Positions 11,667 to 22,233 of a stretch of DNA of 64,000 nucleotides are shown in pieces (position 1 is the stretch's first letter; every line of letters starts with the position of its first letter). The stretch is from Puccinia triticina (Eukaryota; Basidiomycota; Pucciniomycetes; Pucciniales; Pucciniaceae): NCBI RefSeq assembly GCF_026914185.1, contig NC_070565.1, positions 1,860,001-1,924,000 on the forward strand, given 5' to 3'. The position numbers were made by a program, and so were the translations under genes. The notes beneath the pieces were generated by a model. It was not told where the DNA came from, searched no databases, and saw only the letters and a program-made list of their open reading frames with translations.

Positions 11667-13881
11667 TAATGTTAAACTGTGACCAGAGACAATGAAGATC
11701 TGATGGGGGAAAAAAAGAATGGGCCAAAAGGCTTTACATTTTTAGTGAGGGGACAACAGGTGGTTCAGAGACAAGGACAAAGATGAGAAACAGGTTAAAA
11801 AGCCTCCAACCAGGGGACAAGGCAATAGGCCAACAAGGCATCTACTACATGGCTTGGGATGACATAAGAGGAAACAATAACCATGGTGTATCACCCGCCA
11901 TGCATCTGATAAGGAGTTATGCCTTGATGGAATATAGAGGAGTAAAATCTAGTGAACACTCAGGGTCCTTCCTAATAGTCTGGCTCTGTTTGATGTTGGA
12001 GTTTCTCCCATTTTGAACCTGATTTTGTACATATTACATTACCCATTGTGGAGAGCCATCCATGAAAGTGAATACTGAAGAGCTTGAGGCGCCTTGTAGA
12101 GATGATGATAGAGTCTGATCCAATGTCTGTGGGTGGTTGGGTAGAGAATGTCAAAACAGACCCGGGTATAATTTACACCGCCGGTACCCGCGTGTTTTTT
12201 TCCAAAAACAGGCACCCAGCACCGCATCTGGCACCGCCTGGCGGGTACCAGCGGTCTTTTAGGCGGGTACCAGCGGTACCCGCCAGCTTTTTTCATCAAA
12301 AAGGTCACCAAGAGGTGTCCTTGATGACCGGAATGGACGCGTCATCAAGAGGTCCTCCCCTTGATGACCGCAACAGGTCGGTCATTGAGGGGAGGACCTC
12401 TCAATGACCAACCTGTTCCGGTCATCAAACAGGTTGGTCATGGTCATTGAGGGTGCTCCCCCAACGACCAGCACGCACTTCTCATTGAGGGGAGTGACAA
12501 CTCCCCTCGATGGTTGCACGGTGAAACAAATACAATACATGTATCTGTATCTGCCTGTATTTGTATCTGTTTTGCACCCAATACTATTTATTTGTATTGT
12601 ATTCAAAGACCAATACTATACAAATGTATTCAAACTTTGGTATCTTGTTGCAAATACAGCCCAATACAAGATACTGTATTTTTATGTTTTTTGATAGTTT
12701 TTCTGTATACAGTCCACAGTGTCAAAAAACAAGAAAATCAAGTTTTAATAATTTATTGATACAATACTATGGTATTGTATCTTCAGGCAGATACAATACA
12801 TTTGTATTTACAATTTTGTATTTTTCAACAGATACAATACACAAGTATCTGAAGATACTGTATTGTATATTATCTGTTTCACCGTTGGTTGCACCAGGGA
12901 CCGTCCTCGATGACCGGTCCTGGCCAATGACCTCTATTGTCAGTCATTGAGGGCAGCTCAGAGCGGGCCAAGGGCCGGGGGTCCGGGGTTTACCCAATTA
13001 ACCTGGCGGGGGAAAGCGGTACTGGGGGGCGGTACCCGGGTACCGCACCGCTTTTTCCGAAAAAACGGGCACCCAGCACCGCATCCGGCACCGCCTGGCG
13101 GGTGCGCGGCGGGTGCGGGCGGTACCCGCCCGCGGGTGCCGGGTACCGCCAAACGGGTACCGGTTGACATTCTCTATGGTTGGGGGTATAACTGATAGAC
13201 TGGAAGGTGATATTTACTTGGCTGGTGCAGATTTCTCCATGATAGCTGTGTCAGCCACAGAGTACATGTCACAGTACCTTACACGTACCAAGTACCTGCA
13301 ATTGCTCACATTACATATAGTGCATTCCTTTTACACCTTTATTACATATGTATATCATTAGATACAAGCTTAAGAATTTACTCTTGTTATACATTACATT
13401 ACAGATAACCATAGTTAAATATAGTTACCACAATGTAATTTTGTTATGAGAGTTAAGTTACATGCAAACAGTAAGATTAAAATACACTGTAACATTACTG
13501 TACACGTGAAATACCCACAAGACAGGTGTCACTCATTTATCCCCTGTGACACCTCATTCCCTACTTACATAATCTATTGATTATGACATAAATGCATAAA
13601 CAGTACATGATGTAATCTAATTCAAAAAGCACTGAATGGAATCACTGATTCCAATGATCAGCTAGGGTACACAGCTACTGATCTAGGATCAGTACTGATC
13701 ATTTACAATGTTGATCCTCATGAGGATCTGCTTCCTTTGAGCGCTTTCAGTTCCCCCCTGGTCCTGAAGTGCCTCCCAGCGCTTCAAATCCCCTCCTGCT
13801 CTTTCTCCTCTATATAATCACGCCCCCCAGGACTGTTTATCCCTCAGAATATTATTACAGCAAGGTTTAACCCATACCATA
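11667..13881. other. Repeat-rich, gene-free interval
   Basis: It holds GC-rich blocks of CCCGCC/GGTACC-type repeats with shared core GGCACCCAGCACCGCAT (about 12170-12300 and 12990-13165). Palindromic runs of the CATTGAGGGG/TGATGACCGG type lie at 12300-12510 and 12900-12960, with a hAT-like MITE between them. From 13200 to 13880 it is AT-rich and featureless up to the LTR element. Confidence 0.6.
12519..12885. mobile_element. hAT-like MITE (367 bp)
   Basis: Terminal inverted repeats CGGTGAAACA.../...TGTTTCACCG are flanked by an 8 bp duplication TGGTTGCA (12511-12518 and 12886-12893). The interior is built from ATACAATAC-type direct and inverted repeats. It interrupts a block of CATTGAGGGG repeats. 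Confidence 0.8.
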
Positions 13882-14566
13882 TGTCAGCAGTCTGCTAGTC
13901 AAGACAGCGCAGACGGCGACAAATTACGGGCCGCTGCGAGTGAGAGCGGCCTGCAACCAAGCAACCCCTCCGACTAGAGAGCGCACTCAGGTGTCTCCCC
14001 CGAGTGGGCAGGCCAGCCCGAGTGAAGCATGACATTAGGCTCACCAACCTCGAGTGAGTGAGTGAGCAATACCTGGGCATCTTCTAATAAGATTCCCAGG
14101 TGGATAGATCGTAGAGTGCCAATGCACATCGAACCACAAGTTAACCCAGCATAGCTGGGGTATAAGTATCAGGGATTGTTCCTACCAGGAATAGCCCCCA
14201 GATCAGTTACCACACCCGACTTTATTGTTGTATTTGACCGCTTACGCCGAACAAAACGATTGGGGTTATTTCTTGATCCACCTTTTCCTTAGAGCAACTC
14301 CACCGCGGGCCCTAAATTGGGTCTCTAGTTGGAATTTACCGACTCAACCCGACCCACCGCGGGCGCTATTAGCGTCAAAATTTTACAGCTGTCCCCAAAT
14401 TTCATGCCCGAGTCCGTACATGTAGGGACTCCTAGAGACTCTCTCCAAAGACCCAAAAGACACTGTCACATGACAACAACATTGTGAAACTCCATTGGTT
14501 GCACCCCCGATATCCACATCTCTATCCAGTCGCATATCAATATCGTCAAGACCCAGCCAAATCAAA

Positions 14567-16005
14567 ATGGATTTTCTCGACCCTGCGCTCGAAGCACTGA
14601 CACCAAGCATCAACAACGGTGAGATTCTCTTGAATCTGCTTGCTGCATATTTTTCTACACAGTTTCTGATCTCTTGCTGGCTTCTTATTAGATCCAACGG
14701 AAATCGAAATCTCTACCGCTCCCCAGAAAGCTTCTCAAAAAAGAACTATATCTGCACAAGACGGTCAGTAGTGGATCTTGACTCTTGCCGACGATTTGAT
14801 TTGTTGATATTTTGCTTCAAGATTCAACTTCTACCAGTGTTCCCAAGCCAAAGACTAAAAAGAACGCGAATCCAAGACCGAGAAAAAAGGCTGCCAAGAA
14901 ACCGATTCAGGAAGCTCCAAAAGCTTTAAAAGCTCCGAAAGGGACCGAGGACAAATCAGCTTCTGATGGAGATAATGAAGATGAAGACGGGGCAGACAGC
15001 GAATTGGAGGACGCAAAGAAAGTACGCGCAGCCAACTATCTCGAGCATGAGGACCTCCAGATCTGTACCTCTTGGCTTGAGATGACTGAGGACGGGCGCA
15101 AAGGTACGGATCAAACTGCGACCGCTTTCTGGGACACGGTCACAAACCACTATCAATTGAAGATCTCTGAGCCCTTTCGATCCATGAAAAGCATCAAGAA
15201 TCATTGGGGCCTCATACAGCAGTCTCTCAACAAATTTAATGGCTGTGTCAGCCAAATCAACCACCGGAATCCGAGCAGTACGACGGCAACTAACCGGATC
15301 AGCATGGCCCTCACTTTGTACTCGAAGCTCCATGACAAAAGTTTTGGATTCATGTGTTGCTACGATCTTCTCTCCAAGGCTCCGAAGTGGCATAATTACA
15401 TCGCTTCTCTGGCCAAGAAAAACGAAGCTAAAGTTGAACGTAACGGAGCCCCCAATCCATCTAGCCCATCATCGAGCTTGCTACCTAGCTCGACCAGAGA
15501 CGGTACGACAAACTCGACTTCAGATACATCTGGCGACGAGACTGCTTGTGGCGGGCCGACTCGTCCAATCGGTCGCAAGAAGGCTAAGGTGGCTTATCAG
15601 GAGGAGAAACTCGACGTGTCCAACCACGAACACCTCAAGAAGATGACTACTGCTCATCTGGAAATTGCTGACGTTGTCAAAAAGCAACAAACGTCCTTTG
15701 AAAGTGCAATGGCTGCTCAACAAAAAGCCCTCGATCGCATTGCGGACGAAGCAGTCATGAATAAAGATCTTACCGGGGTCGATGAAGAAGTCAAGAGATA
15801 CTATACTCTTGAAAGGAAAAGAATACTAGCCAAGCTTGAAACACGAATGGCGGCTTCAGCTTTGGCTTTGGCTTTGGCTTTGGCTTTGGCTTTGGCTTTG
15901 GCTTTGGCTTTGTCTTTATCTTTGGCTACTCCAGCTCCGGCTTTGGCTCCAACATCAACTCATTTGGCCCCTGCGCTAAACAACTCTCGCGCTAGTGGGC
16001 CTTAA
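14567..16005 (+). CDS. Harbinger accessory protein, Myb/SANT-like DNA-binding
   Basis: Exons 14567-14618, 14692-14763 and 14822-16005 give 435 aa. The N-terminus is basic (runs of K, P and R around residues 45-80). A tri-helical tryptophan-containing region follows, with CTSWLEMTEDGRKGTDQ, AFWDTVTNHY, IKNHWGLIQQSLNKFNGC and KWHNYIASLAKK. This matches the no-apical-meristem-associated/Myb-like partner proteins of PIF/Harbinger elements, which in plants and animals help import the transposase and bind the ends. A glutamine/lysine-rich helix comes next, then an unusual (LA)n stretch from a hexanucleotide repeat. It converges on the transposase gene, with 115 bp between stops. Confidence 0.85.
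15859..15912 (+). repeat. (GCTTTG)n hexanucleotide encoding (Ala-Leu)n
   Basis: About nine GCTTTG units encode alternating Ala and Leu near the C-terminus of the Harbinger accessory protein. It is a likely site of replication slippage that stays in frame. Confidence 0.9.
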
Positions 16006-16119
16006 AGACAAGAAGCTTCCCTTGTTCTTTTTTGGCCCTCCCAAAGTTTTTTTTTTTTTCTCTCCAAATTTTGTTTTGATTACTTTTTCTCGCACAAAAA
16101 ATCAAATCAGAAGTTTAAG

Positions 16120-17621
16120 TTAAAATTCTATGTTGTCCAAATCCCCTTCTTTGCCTTTGCAAGCCCACAAGTGGGCAATCAGATCGTTCCGTAGAGCAAA
16201 GTGCAAATCCGAGTTTCGGACTCTCTGCATGTTTTGGACAAACGAGGAGAAATCGGCTTGTCGTTGTGAAACAGGCTCAATGTTATCGATGGGTTTGCGC
16301 TGTCCTCTGACTATGTTCGGGTCGTAGATGTGATCAATGTTTACATGCCTCTCATCCTCCACAATCATATTGTGGAGGATAATGCAGGTCTTCATAACTA
16401 GATGTAGCTTTTCGACGTTCCATGTCATTGCTGGTCGAGCTACTATCGCAAATCGCGCCTGAAGCACGCCAAACGCGCGTTCAACATCCTTTTGTGCTGC
16501 CTCCTGCATCTTCGCATAATGCTGAAGGTAATCAATCAGTCAATTTGATGTACACCTGATCATGAGTCTGATGACTTACCTTCCGTTCGAGACCTTGCGG
16601 ATGTGAAATAGTCTTGATAAGAGTTGAGTAGTCCGGGTAGATACCATCAGCGAGGTAGTATCCTTGGTGATAAGTTGTGCCGTTAACTGTGTATTGGCAC
16701 GGAGGGGCGACTCCGTTCATTAAATTTGAGAAAACCGGCGATGAATCCAAGATGTTGATGTCGTTGTGGGACCCTGGCATGCCGAAAAAGGCGTGCCAAA
16801 TCCATAAATCATATGAGGCAACAGCCTCCAAGACAATTGTTGGAACCTTGATCATAAGAAGGAGGCAAAATCAGCAGATGTACGTAAGAAGGTGTGAGGA
16901 AGAGAAATAAAACAACCTTTTCCTTCCCTTGATACTGTCCATGCCACCCGGTGGGACAGTTCTTCCATTCCCAGTGCATACAATCAAGTGAGCCAAGCAT
17001 GCCGGGAAATCCACACGCCTTCCCAACGGCCAACAAGCGTTTGATATCATTTTCGTTTGGGGATCGAAGATACTCAGTGCTGTACAAGTCAATAACAGCT
17101 TGGCAAAATCTATAGAGGCTTTTTGACGCGGTTGATTCTCCAATACGGATATACTCGTCGGTTGCGTCATGTGCCCCACCATACGCCAAGATTCGGAGAG
17201 ATGCCGTGATTTTTTGAATGCCTCTCAAGCCAAGATTACCCAATGCGTCACGCCGGTGAGTGAAGTATATGTCGTGCTGCTCGACATCCTTAACTATCTT
17301 CAAAAAAAGTCCTTTTTGCATCCTGAATCGTCGACGAAATTCGTATTCGGTGTAGACAGGCGAATCCAAAAAGTAATCGTTAAACAACCGCTGGTAGCCT
17401 CCTTCAAAGTCTCGCCGGAGATTGGGTGCTCGTCCTTTTCTTGATCCGCCTCGTTTGGGTGGGACTCTTTTTCTTCTGTTTTCTTCATTTCGGAGGATCT
17501 CTTGAATTGCTGCAGCACCGCCTTGAAGAACCATGGATACTTGTTGAGTTGTCTGAATGGCGCCTGAAATGAGTGTACCTTGAGTGTTCACAAAATTTCG
17601 AATAATCGCCAGACGATCCAT
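16120..17621 (-). CDS. PIF/Harbinger DDE transposase
   Basis: Exons 16917-17621, 16580-16846 and 16120-16521, read leftwards, give 457 aa with phase kept and no stop. The N-terminus is basic (RKRVPPKRGGSRKGR), followed by a helix-turn-helix-like region. The catalytic core has the expected triad: first Asp in GSLDCMHWEWKNCP, second in FFGMPGSHNDINIL, and Glu in KDVERAFGVLQARF. ADGIYPDYS and MKTCIILHNMIVEDE are further family landmarks. I start at the ATG at 17621; the TTG codon four residues upstream is only an open-frame extension. The gene is intact and sits inside its own terminal repeats. Confidence 0.95.
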
Positions 17622-18104
17622 TGTTGCTGGCAAGATGTGGAGTCGACGGGAGGACCAGGTAAAACCAGGGGGCTTCGGGTCACGGGGAGCTGCCTTTCGC
17701 GGAATTTTACAGACTCCTTTGTCTCTCGCGGTGTATGCCGCAGCTGTTTGCGTCTCTAAATGCTGCTGCGCAGTTCCGCAGATCAGATTTTAGCGACCCG
17801 AAAATACGGCCCGCGGTGGAGTTGCTCTTAGTCTCATCATTTCCGCACTCGACCCGACTCCTCGTTTCACTAGGTAAGTCGGGCCTTTTCCCTGTCCTAG
17901 ACAGGACCAGTTCTTCGAGTCCTTCGGATTCCGGTTGTATACGCTCAACCAGCCCCTCCAGACGGAGGCGCGGCTTTCCTCCTTGTGCTACGGCCAAGTC
18001 AAGTACCGACGGACGTCGTGACAGCTGAGACCAGCTGGGAACCTTAGAATATATCTAAGGTTAAGATTCAGGGCGCGGCCACGATAGAGACCCGCCCTGA
18101 CATT

Positions 18105-18122
18105 TGGGGGCCTCATCGGGAA
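18105..18122 (+). other. Primer-binding site of the gag-only element
   Basis: TGGGGGCCTCATCGGGAA begins two bases after the 5' LTR. The same 18 bases follow the LTR of the second retrotransposon at 62227-62244. The TGGGGGC start resembles proline-tRNA-primed sites of other LTR elements; the actual primer tRNA is unknown. Confidence 0.8.
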
Positions 18123-18627
18123 ATTTTTCCCTGAAACCTTGGCTACTGTCCACTTACCCAAAGTGTGACTTCTTTTTTTCTCAGATACGTTTTGCGTGAT
18201 CACGATATAGTTCGAACTTCTCAGCTTTCCATCTCGAAACTCTACCGGTATACCAGTAGTAAGTTTCTCGAGTCAAGGCCCGAGTTTCTACGTGTGTAGC
18301 TAAGTGCTTGCCTTCTAGTGTCGACCCGTCAAACTTCGCTACGCAGCTTTTCCCAGTCATCGCTCAAGGAGGACAAACGACGATCGACCCAATCGATCCT
18401 GCCTTGTCCGCCTCTTTGGCACGTCGGCCCCACCCAGCCATCACTGGGTTGATCGCGGACGTACGATCTCGGGAAACCTCGATAGCTAGAGGCTTGACCG
18501 CGGCTGTCGAACAACAGTTACTCGGGGAACCCATCCGCCTTAACAGCACTGTCCGGGGTGGATCTCCAGACAGTATCGCATCCATCATCGTCGTAACTGA
18601 ACCGAGCGGTTAGTTTCTCTTTTTACT

Positions 18628-21600
18628 ATGACTCCACCTAAGAAAGCCAAGAGTAACACCGGCTCCCACTCTTCCTCAACTAGGTCCGCCAAACCCAGTC
18701 TCGTCCCGCCTGGAGAGTTCAAACGTGGCGGCGGCCCGCCGCGGGTGGAATCCCACGACCGAGCTCCTTCTCCAGACCCCCCTGCGATTCAAGCAAGCTT
18801 TCCTAGAGGCACGAGCGGGGAACAACCAGGAGTCCATGATACTCCTCAGGGACCAGGCGATCACAACGCACAACAGTTTGGAACGACTGATCAGCCAGGA
18901 CATACTGCTATTTCTGACCGAGGGCTGGAACCCTCATGTAACCCATCCAAACCATCCAGCAAACAACCCGGCGAACGCGCCAAGCAACCGCCTGAGGGGC
19001 CAAAACCTCCCAGCACCAAGCAACCGCTCGAGGGGCCAAAACCGCCCAGCAGCCTCTGCACGCCAAGGGGCGCCTCCGCCAGCACCTCCGGTAAACGGCC
19101 AAGCAGAACAGGCTCCAGAAGTAGTTCGACCCCGACCGGCCCAGAACGGTCGAATGAGGGGAAGAAGGAACTATTGAACGTCGATCTACAACAAACGGTT
19201 CCGAATGAGCCGGACTATTCAGGGGGGCTACCAGGCAATCGATCAATCGCGGGCCCGCAATCAAGGGAATCAGCACCACTAACGCTTTACAAAGCCAGCG
19301 GTATGCTGAAACACATGTTCTCTGAGATTGAGAAGGTGGTTGATGGAAATTCTAGGCAGGTTTTGTCCCATACCACCTCTGCTCTCACCTCCCTTGTTAA
19401 ATCTGTCCATAAGGACGTCTCCACCCCCGTTTCTAATAATGTTCACCTCCTTAAAGATATCATCTCCGATAATTTTAAAGCTGTAAAGTTTTCTCTGGCT
19501 GGTATCTCTACTATAAGCAATTCTATATCTACCTCTATTTCTACTTCAGTCGCCCCTATTTCCGAGACTATCAGAACTATGGGTACAAGGTTAGACGACT
19601 TGGAGGAGGCTTTAGGGCGGGTCAAGATTGATTCCCCTGTCAAGAAGTTAGCCGAAACGGAGCGCAATCTTAAGGAGTTTGTACAGAATGCGTTGGATAT
19701 CACGGTCTCCGACTTGGGTAGCCGCGAGCCCAGTGATCCAAAACTCATCCATGAGATGCAGGGCATCAGCGCGAGGTTGTTCGAGCTGGAGAGTCATATC
19801 CTGAAGCTCTCTGCCCCGGTAACGGCTAAGCCAAGTGCTGCCAGTTTCCCGGATGATCTGGCGAGGGATCTGATGGAGAGGTTGGAAGCAGGTTTCGAGC
19901 AGTTACAGGGTGCTCTTCTTCGGAAAACCCATGCCGCCAGCGAGTCTACCCTTGGGGAAGAGGTGGAGCAGAAGCTTGAGGAGCAAAGCAAGAGCCAGAG
20001 GATTGATTTTCTGAATTTAAATGGAAAAATTGATAGGATGATGAGTCAATATCGGGCTGAGGGCGCTAGGTTAAGGGAGGAGATCGCAGGGCTCACCAGT
20101 ACTGTTCAGGCTTTGTCAACTGTGAACTCTGGCCGAGATCCTCCTCCTCATCTGCCCACGGGCCCCGCACGGCAAGCACGCCGCGAAGATAGCGGAGTAG
20201 ACCCAGAACTCAAAAAGCGCCTCAATCTTGCCATCGCGAAGTCGGACTGGCCTAGCTTTTCAGGCGAGGGCGAGTACGATCACCTCCGTTTTGTGCAGTG
20301 GATCGACACCGCACATCGTGATAGCCACGTAGACAATGAGGTTATTATCCTTAAGCTACTGACTATGCTGACGGGCACTGCTCTCTCTTGGTATGAGACT
20401 ATGCGGCTTACGCACCACAACAACTCCTGGTCTTTCTGGAGAGAGGAGATTTGTAAAAAGTTTGGACATTCCGTGTGGAAACGGAAAAAGCAGAATGCTT
20501 TCACGGCGGATCGATTTGTACCTGGCAAGTCCAAGCCAGCGCAATGGGTGACACGGCAGTATAACCGACTGAAGTGCTTTGAACCCAATATAGATCAGGA
20601 GTCCCTGAATTTTAAGCTCTTGAACCTTATGGATAACGAGGTGGAATACGCTGCCAAGAACGCGATGAAGCGGCCGGATGCCGACCTTAGTAGCTTCATT
20701 AATGTGCTGGAGGATATTTGTGACAAAACGCGGCTTGGCCGGCGGCGCTTTCCCCCGGAGGTGGTCCCTCCTCTCGTCTCCAAACCTACGGGTCAAGCTT
20801 TAGATAAAACTAAACCTCCACCCTCCGATATTAAATGCTTCACCTGCAAGGAAACAGGGCACACCGCTCGTAAGTGCCCTAAGAATGTCAATGCGGTTGA
20901 TGACGGCGAAGGGGCAGAAGCAGCCGCGGAGCAGGGTAGCGACCCGGAAGATGGTGGGCCGATTATCGGTGCCATATCTTCTGGCGCGGATGTTGTCGGC
21001 ACGACACGCGGCAGGAATAACCTTGTGCAGATGACCTGCTGCGAAAAGGAGTGTTTTGTTTTATTGGATAGCGGCGCTGTGCGCTTGGTGGTAGGGAAAA
21101 CGTACCTTGCACAATTTTGCCCGGGCTGGGAGAAGTTCATTCTTCCAATACAGCCTGGAAAATTCCATAGTGCGTCTGGGGCGCTGATCCCTTTGGGAAT
21201 TGTCAATATTCAACTTGTCCTGAAAGATGTCAGGATGGTTATGAAATTCGTAGTCATGGACAATATGACCTCACGCTACTTCATTGTTGGAAATGACTAC
21301 TTAGTCCATTACAAAATATCCTTGTTAAATACGGAAAGACGTCAATTTACTATTGGCAGGAAGGTTTTTGATTTTGACGAATCAATTAACAACGCACGAT
21401 TTAAGGGGTTATTGGCGGATCACAATAAGTGGTTGCCGCAGGAAGCTATCTCCAACTCAGAAGTACTGCTGCGCAAATTTCGCGCCGCAAACTGTTGCAA
21501 CCCTGGCACAACCCCTATCAGAGCAGTGCTTTTTTGGGGGGGCAAATGTCAGCAGTCTGCTAGTCAAGACAGCGCAGACGGCGACAAATTACGGGCCGCT

Positions 21601-21690
21601 GCGAGTGAGAGCAGCCTGCAACCAAGCAACCCCTCTGACCAGAGAGCGCACTCAGGTGTCGCCCCCGAGTGGGCAGGCCAGCCTGAGTGA
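18628..21690 (+). CDS. Gag with zinc knuckle and aspartic protease, LTR retrotransposon
   Basis: A single open frame of 1020 aa. The first 220 residues are Pro/Ser/Gln-rich and disordered. Coiled-coil-like sequence follows (about 225-480), then a Ty3-type capsid region (about 530-700: DWPSFSGEGEYDHLRFVQWID, ALSWYETM, WSFWREEICKKFG). Next is a CCHC knuckle, CFTCKETGHTARKC (about 733-746), and an aspartic-protease domain with the active-site motif LLDSGAVRLVVG (about 810). It then simply stops: the last 48 codons are read from the 3' LTR itself, which starts at 21547. No reverse transcriptase or integrase is present. A further open frame at 18308-18613 lacks an ATG and may be a leader part of Gag. 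Confidence 0.9.
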   Translation: MTPPKKAKSNTGSHSSSTRSAKPSLVPPGEFKRGGGPPRVESHDRAPSPDPPAIQASFPRGTSGEQPGVHDTPQGPGDHNAQQFGTTDQPGHTAISDRGLEPSCNPSKPSSKQPGERAKQPPEGPKPPSTKQPLEGPKPPSSLCTPRGASASTSGKRPSRTGSRSSSTPTGPERSNEGKKELLNVDLQQTVPNEPDYSGGLPGNRSIAGPQSRESAPLTLYKASGMLKHMFSEIEKVVDGNSRQVLSHTTSALTSLVKSVHKDVSTPVSNNVHLLKDIISDNFKAVKFSLAGISTISNSISTSISTSVAPISETIRTMGTRLDDLEEALGRVKIDSPVKKLAETERNLKEFVQNALDITVSDLGSREPSDPKLIHEMQGISARLFELESHILKLSAPVTAKPSAASFPDDLARDLMERLEAGFEQLQGALLRKTHAASESTLGEEVEQKLEEQSKSQRIDFLNLNGKIDRMMSQYRAEGARLREEIAGLTSTVQALSTVNSGRDPPPHLPTGPARQARREDSGVDPELKKRLNLAIAKSDWPSFSGEGEYDHLRFVQWIDTAHRDSHVDNEVIILKLLTMLTGTALSWYETMRLTHHNNSWSFWREEICKKFGHSVWKRKKQNAFTADRFVPGKSKPAQWVTRQYNRLKCFEPNIDQESLNFKLLNLMDNEVEYAAKNAMKRPDADLSSFINVLEDICDKTRLGRRRFPPEVVPPLVSKPTGQALDKTKPPPSDIKCFTCKETGHTARKCPKNVNAVDDGEGAEAAAEQGSDPEDGGPIIGAISSGADVVGTTRGRNNLVQMTCCEKECFVLLDSGAVRLVVGKTYLAQFCPGWEKFILPIQPGKFHSASGALIPLGIVNIQLVLKDVRMVMKFVVMDNMTSRYFIVGNDYLVHYKISLLNTERRQFTIGRKVFDFDESINNARFKGLLADHNKWLPQEAISNSEVLLRKFRAANCCNPGTTPIRAVLFWGGKCQQSASQDSADGDKLRAAASESSLQPSNPSDQRAHSGVAPEWAGQPE
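21532..21546 (+). other. Polypurine tract
   Basis: A run GGGGGGGCAAA after a T-run directly precedes the 3' LTR start TGTCAG at 21547. This is the usual plus-strand priming position. Confidence 0.75.
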
Positions 21691-22228
21691 AGCATGACAT
21701 TAGGCTCACCAACCTCGAGTGAGTGAGTGAGCAATACCTGGGCATCTTCTAATAAGATTCCCAGGTGGATAGATTGTAGAGTGCCGATGCACATCAAACC
21801 ACAAGTTAACCCAGCATAGCTGGGGTATAAGTATCAGGGATTGTTCCTACCAGGAATAGCCCCCAGATCAGTTACCACACCCGGCTTTATTGTTGTATTT
21901 GACCGCTTACGCCAAACACAGCGATTGGGGTTATTTCTTGATCCACCTTTTCCTTAGTCTCATCATTTCCGCACTTGACCCAACTCCTTGTTTCACTAGG
22001 TAAGTCGGGCCTTTTCCCTGTCCTAGACAGGACCAGTTCTTCGAGTCCTTCGGATTCCGGTTGTATACGCTCAACCAGCCCCTCCAGACGGAGGCGCAGC
22101 TTTCCTCCTTGTGCTACGGCCAAGTTGAGTACCGACGGACGTCGTGACAGCTGAGACCAGCTGGGAACCTTAGAATATATCTAAGGTTAAGATTCAGGGC
22201 GCGGCCACGATAGAGACCCGCCCTGACA
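21547..22228 (+). repeat. 3' LTR of the gag-only element (682 bp, uninterrupted)
   Basis: It starts TGTCAGCAGTC and ends CCGCCCTGACA, followed by the target duplicate CCATA. It differs from the 5' copy at scattered positions, so the insertion is not very recent. Confidence 0.93.
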
Positions 22229-22233
22229 CCATA

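Larger units (their letters stand above)
14292..17827. mobile_element. PIF/Harbinger DNA transposon, complete (3536 bp)
   Basis: Termini GAGCAACTCCACCGCGGGCC and its inverse are flanked by TSD TTA (14289-14291 and 17828-17830). The 3' LTR of the host retrotransposon reads CCTTTTCCTTAGTCTCATC at the same place (around 21950), which is the empty site. It carries the usual two genes, a Myb/SANT-like protein and a DDE transposase, transcribed towards each other. Both frames are open, so it may be autonomous. Confidence 0.95.
13882..18102 (+). repeat. 5' LTR, split by a Harbinger insertion
   Basis: LTR sequence occupies 13882-14291 and 17831-18102 (682 bp net) and matches the 3' LTR at 21547-22228 closely. 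The gap is exactly the Harbinger element plus one TTA copy. Confidence 0.93.
13882..22228 (+). mobile_element. Gag-protease-only LTR retrotransposon
   Basis: Two 682 bp LTRs (TGTCA...TGACA), the 5' one interrupted, are flanked by a 5 bp TSD CCATA (13877-13881 and 22229-22233). A primer-binding site follows the 5' LTR, and a G-rich polypurine tract precedes the 3' LTR. The internal region is only 3444 bp. It encodes Gag, a CCHC zinc knuckle and an aspartic protease, with no reverse transcriptase, RNase H or integrase. It must therefore be mobilised by another element. Confidence 0.93.
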
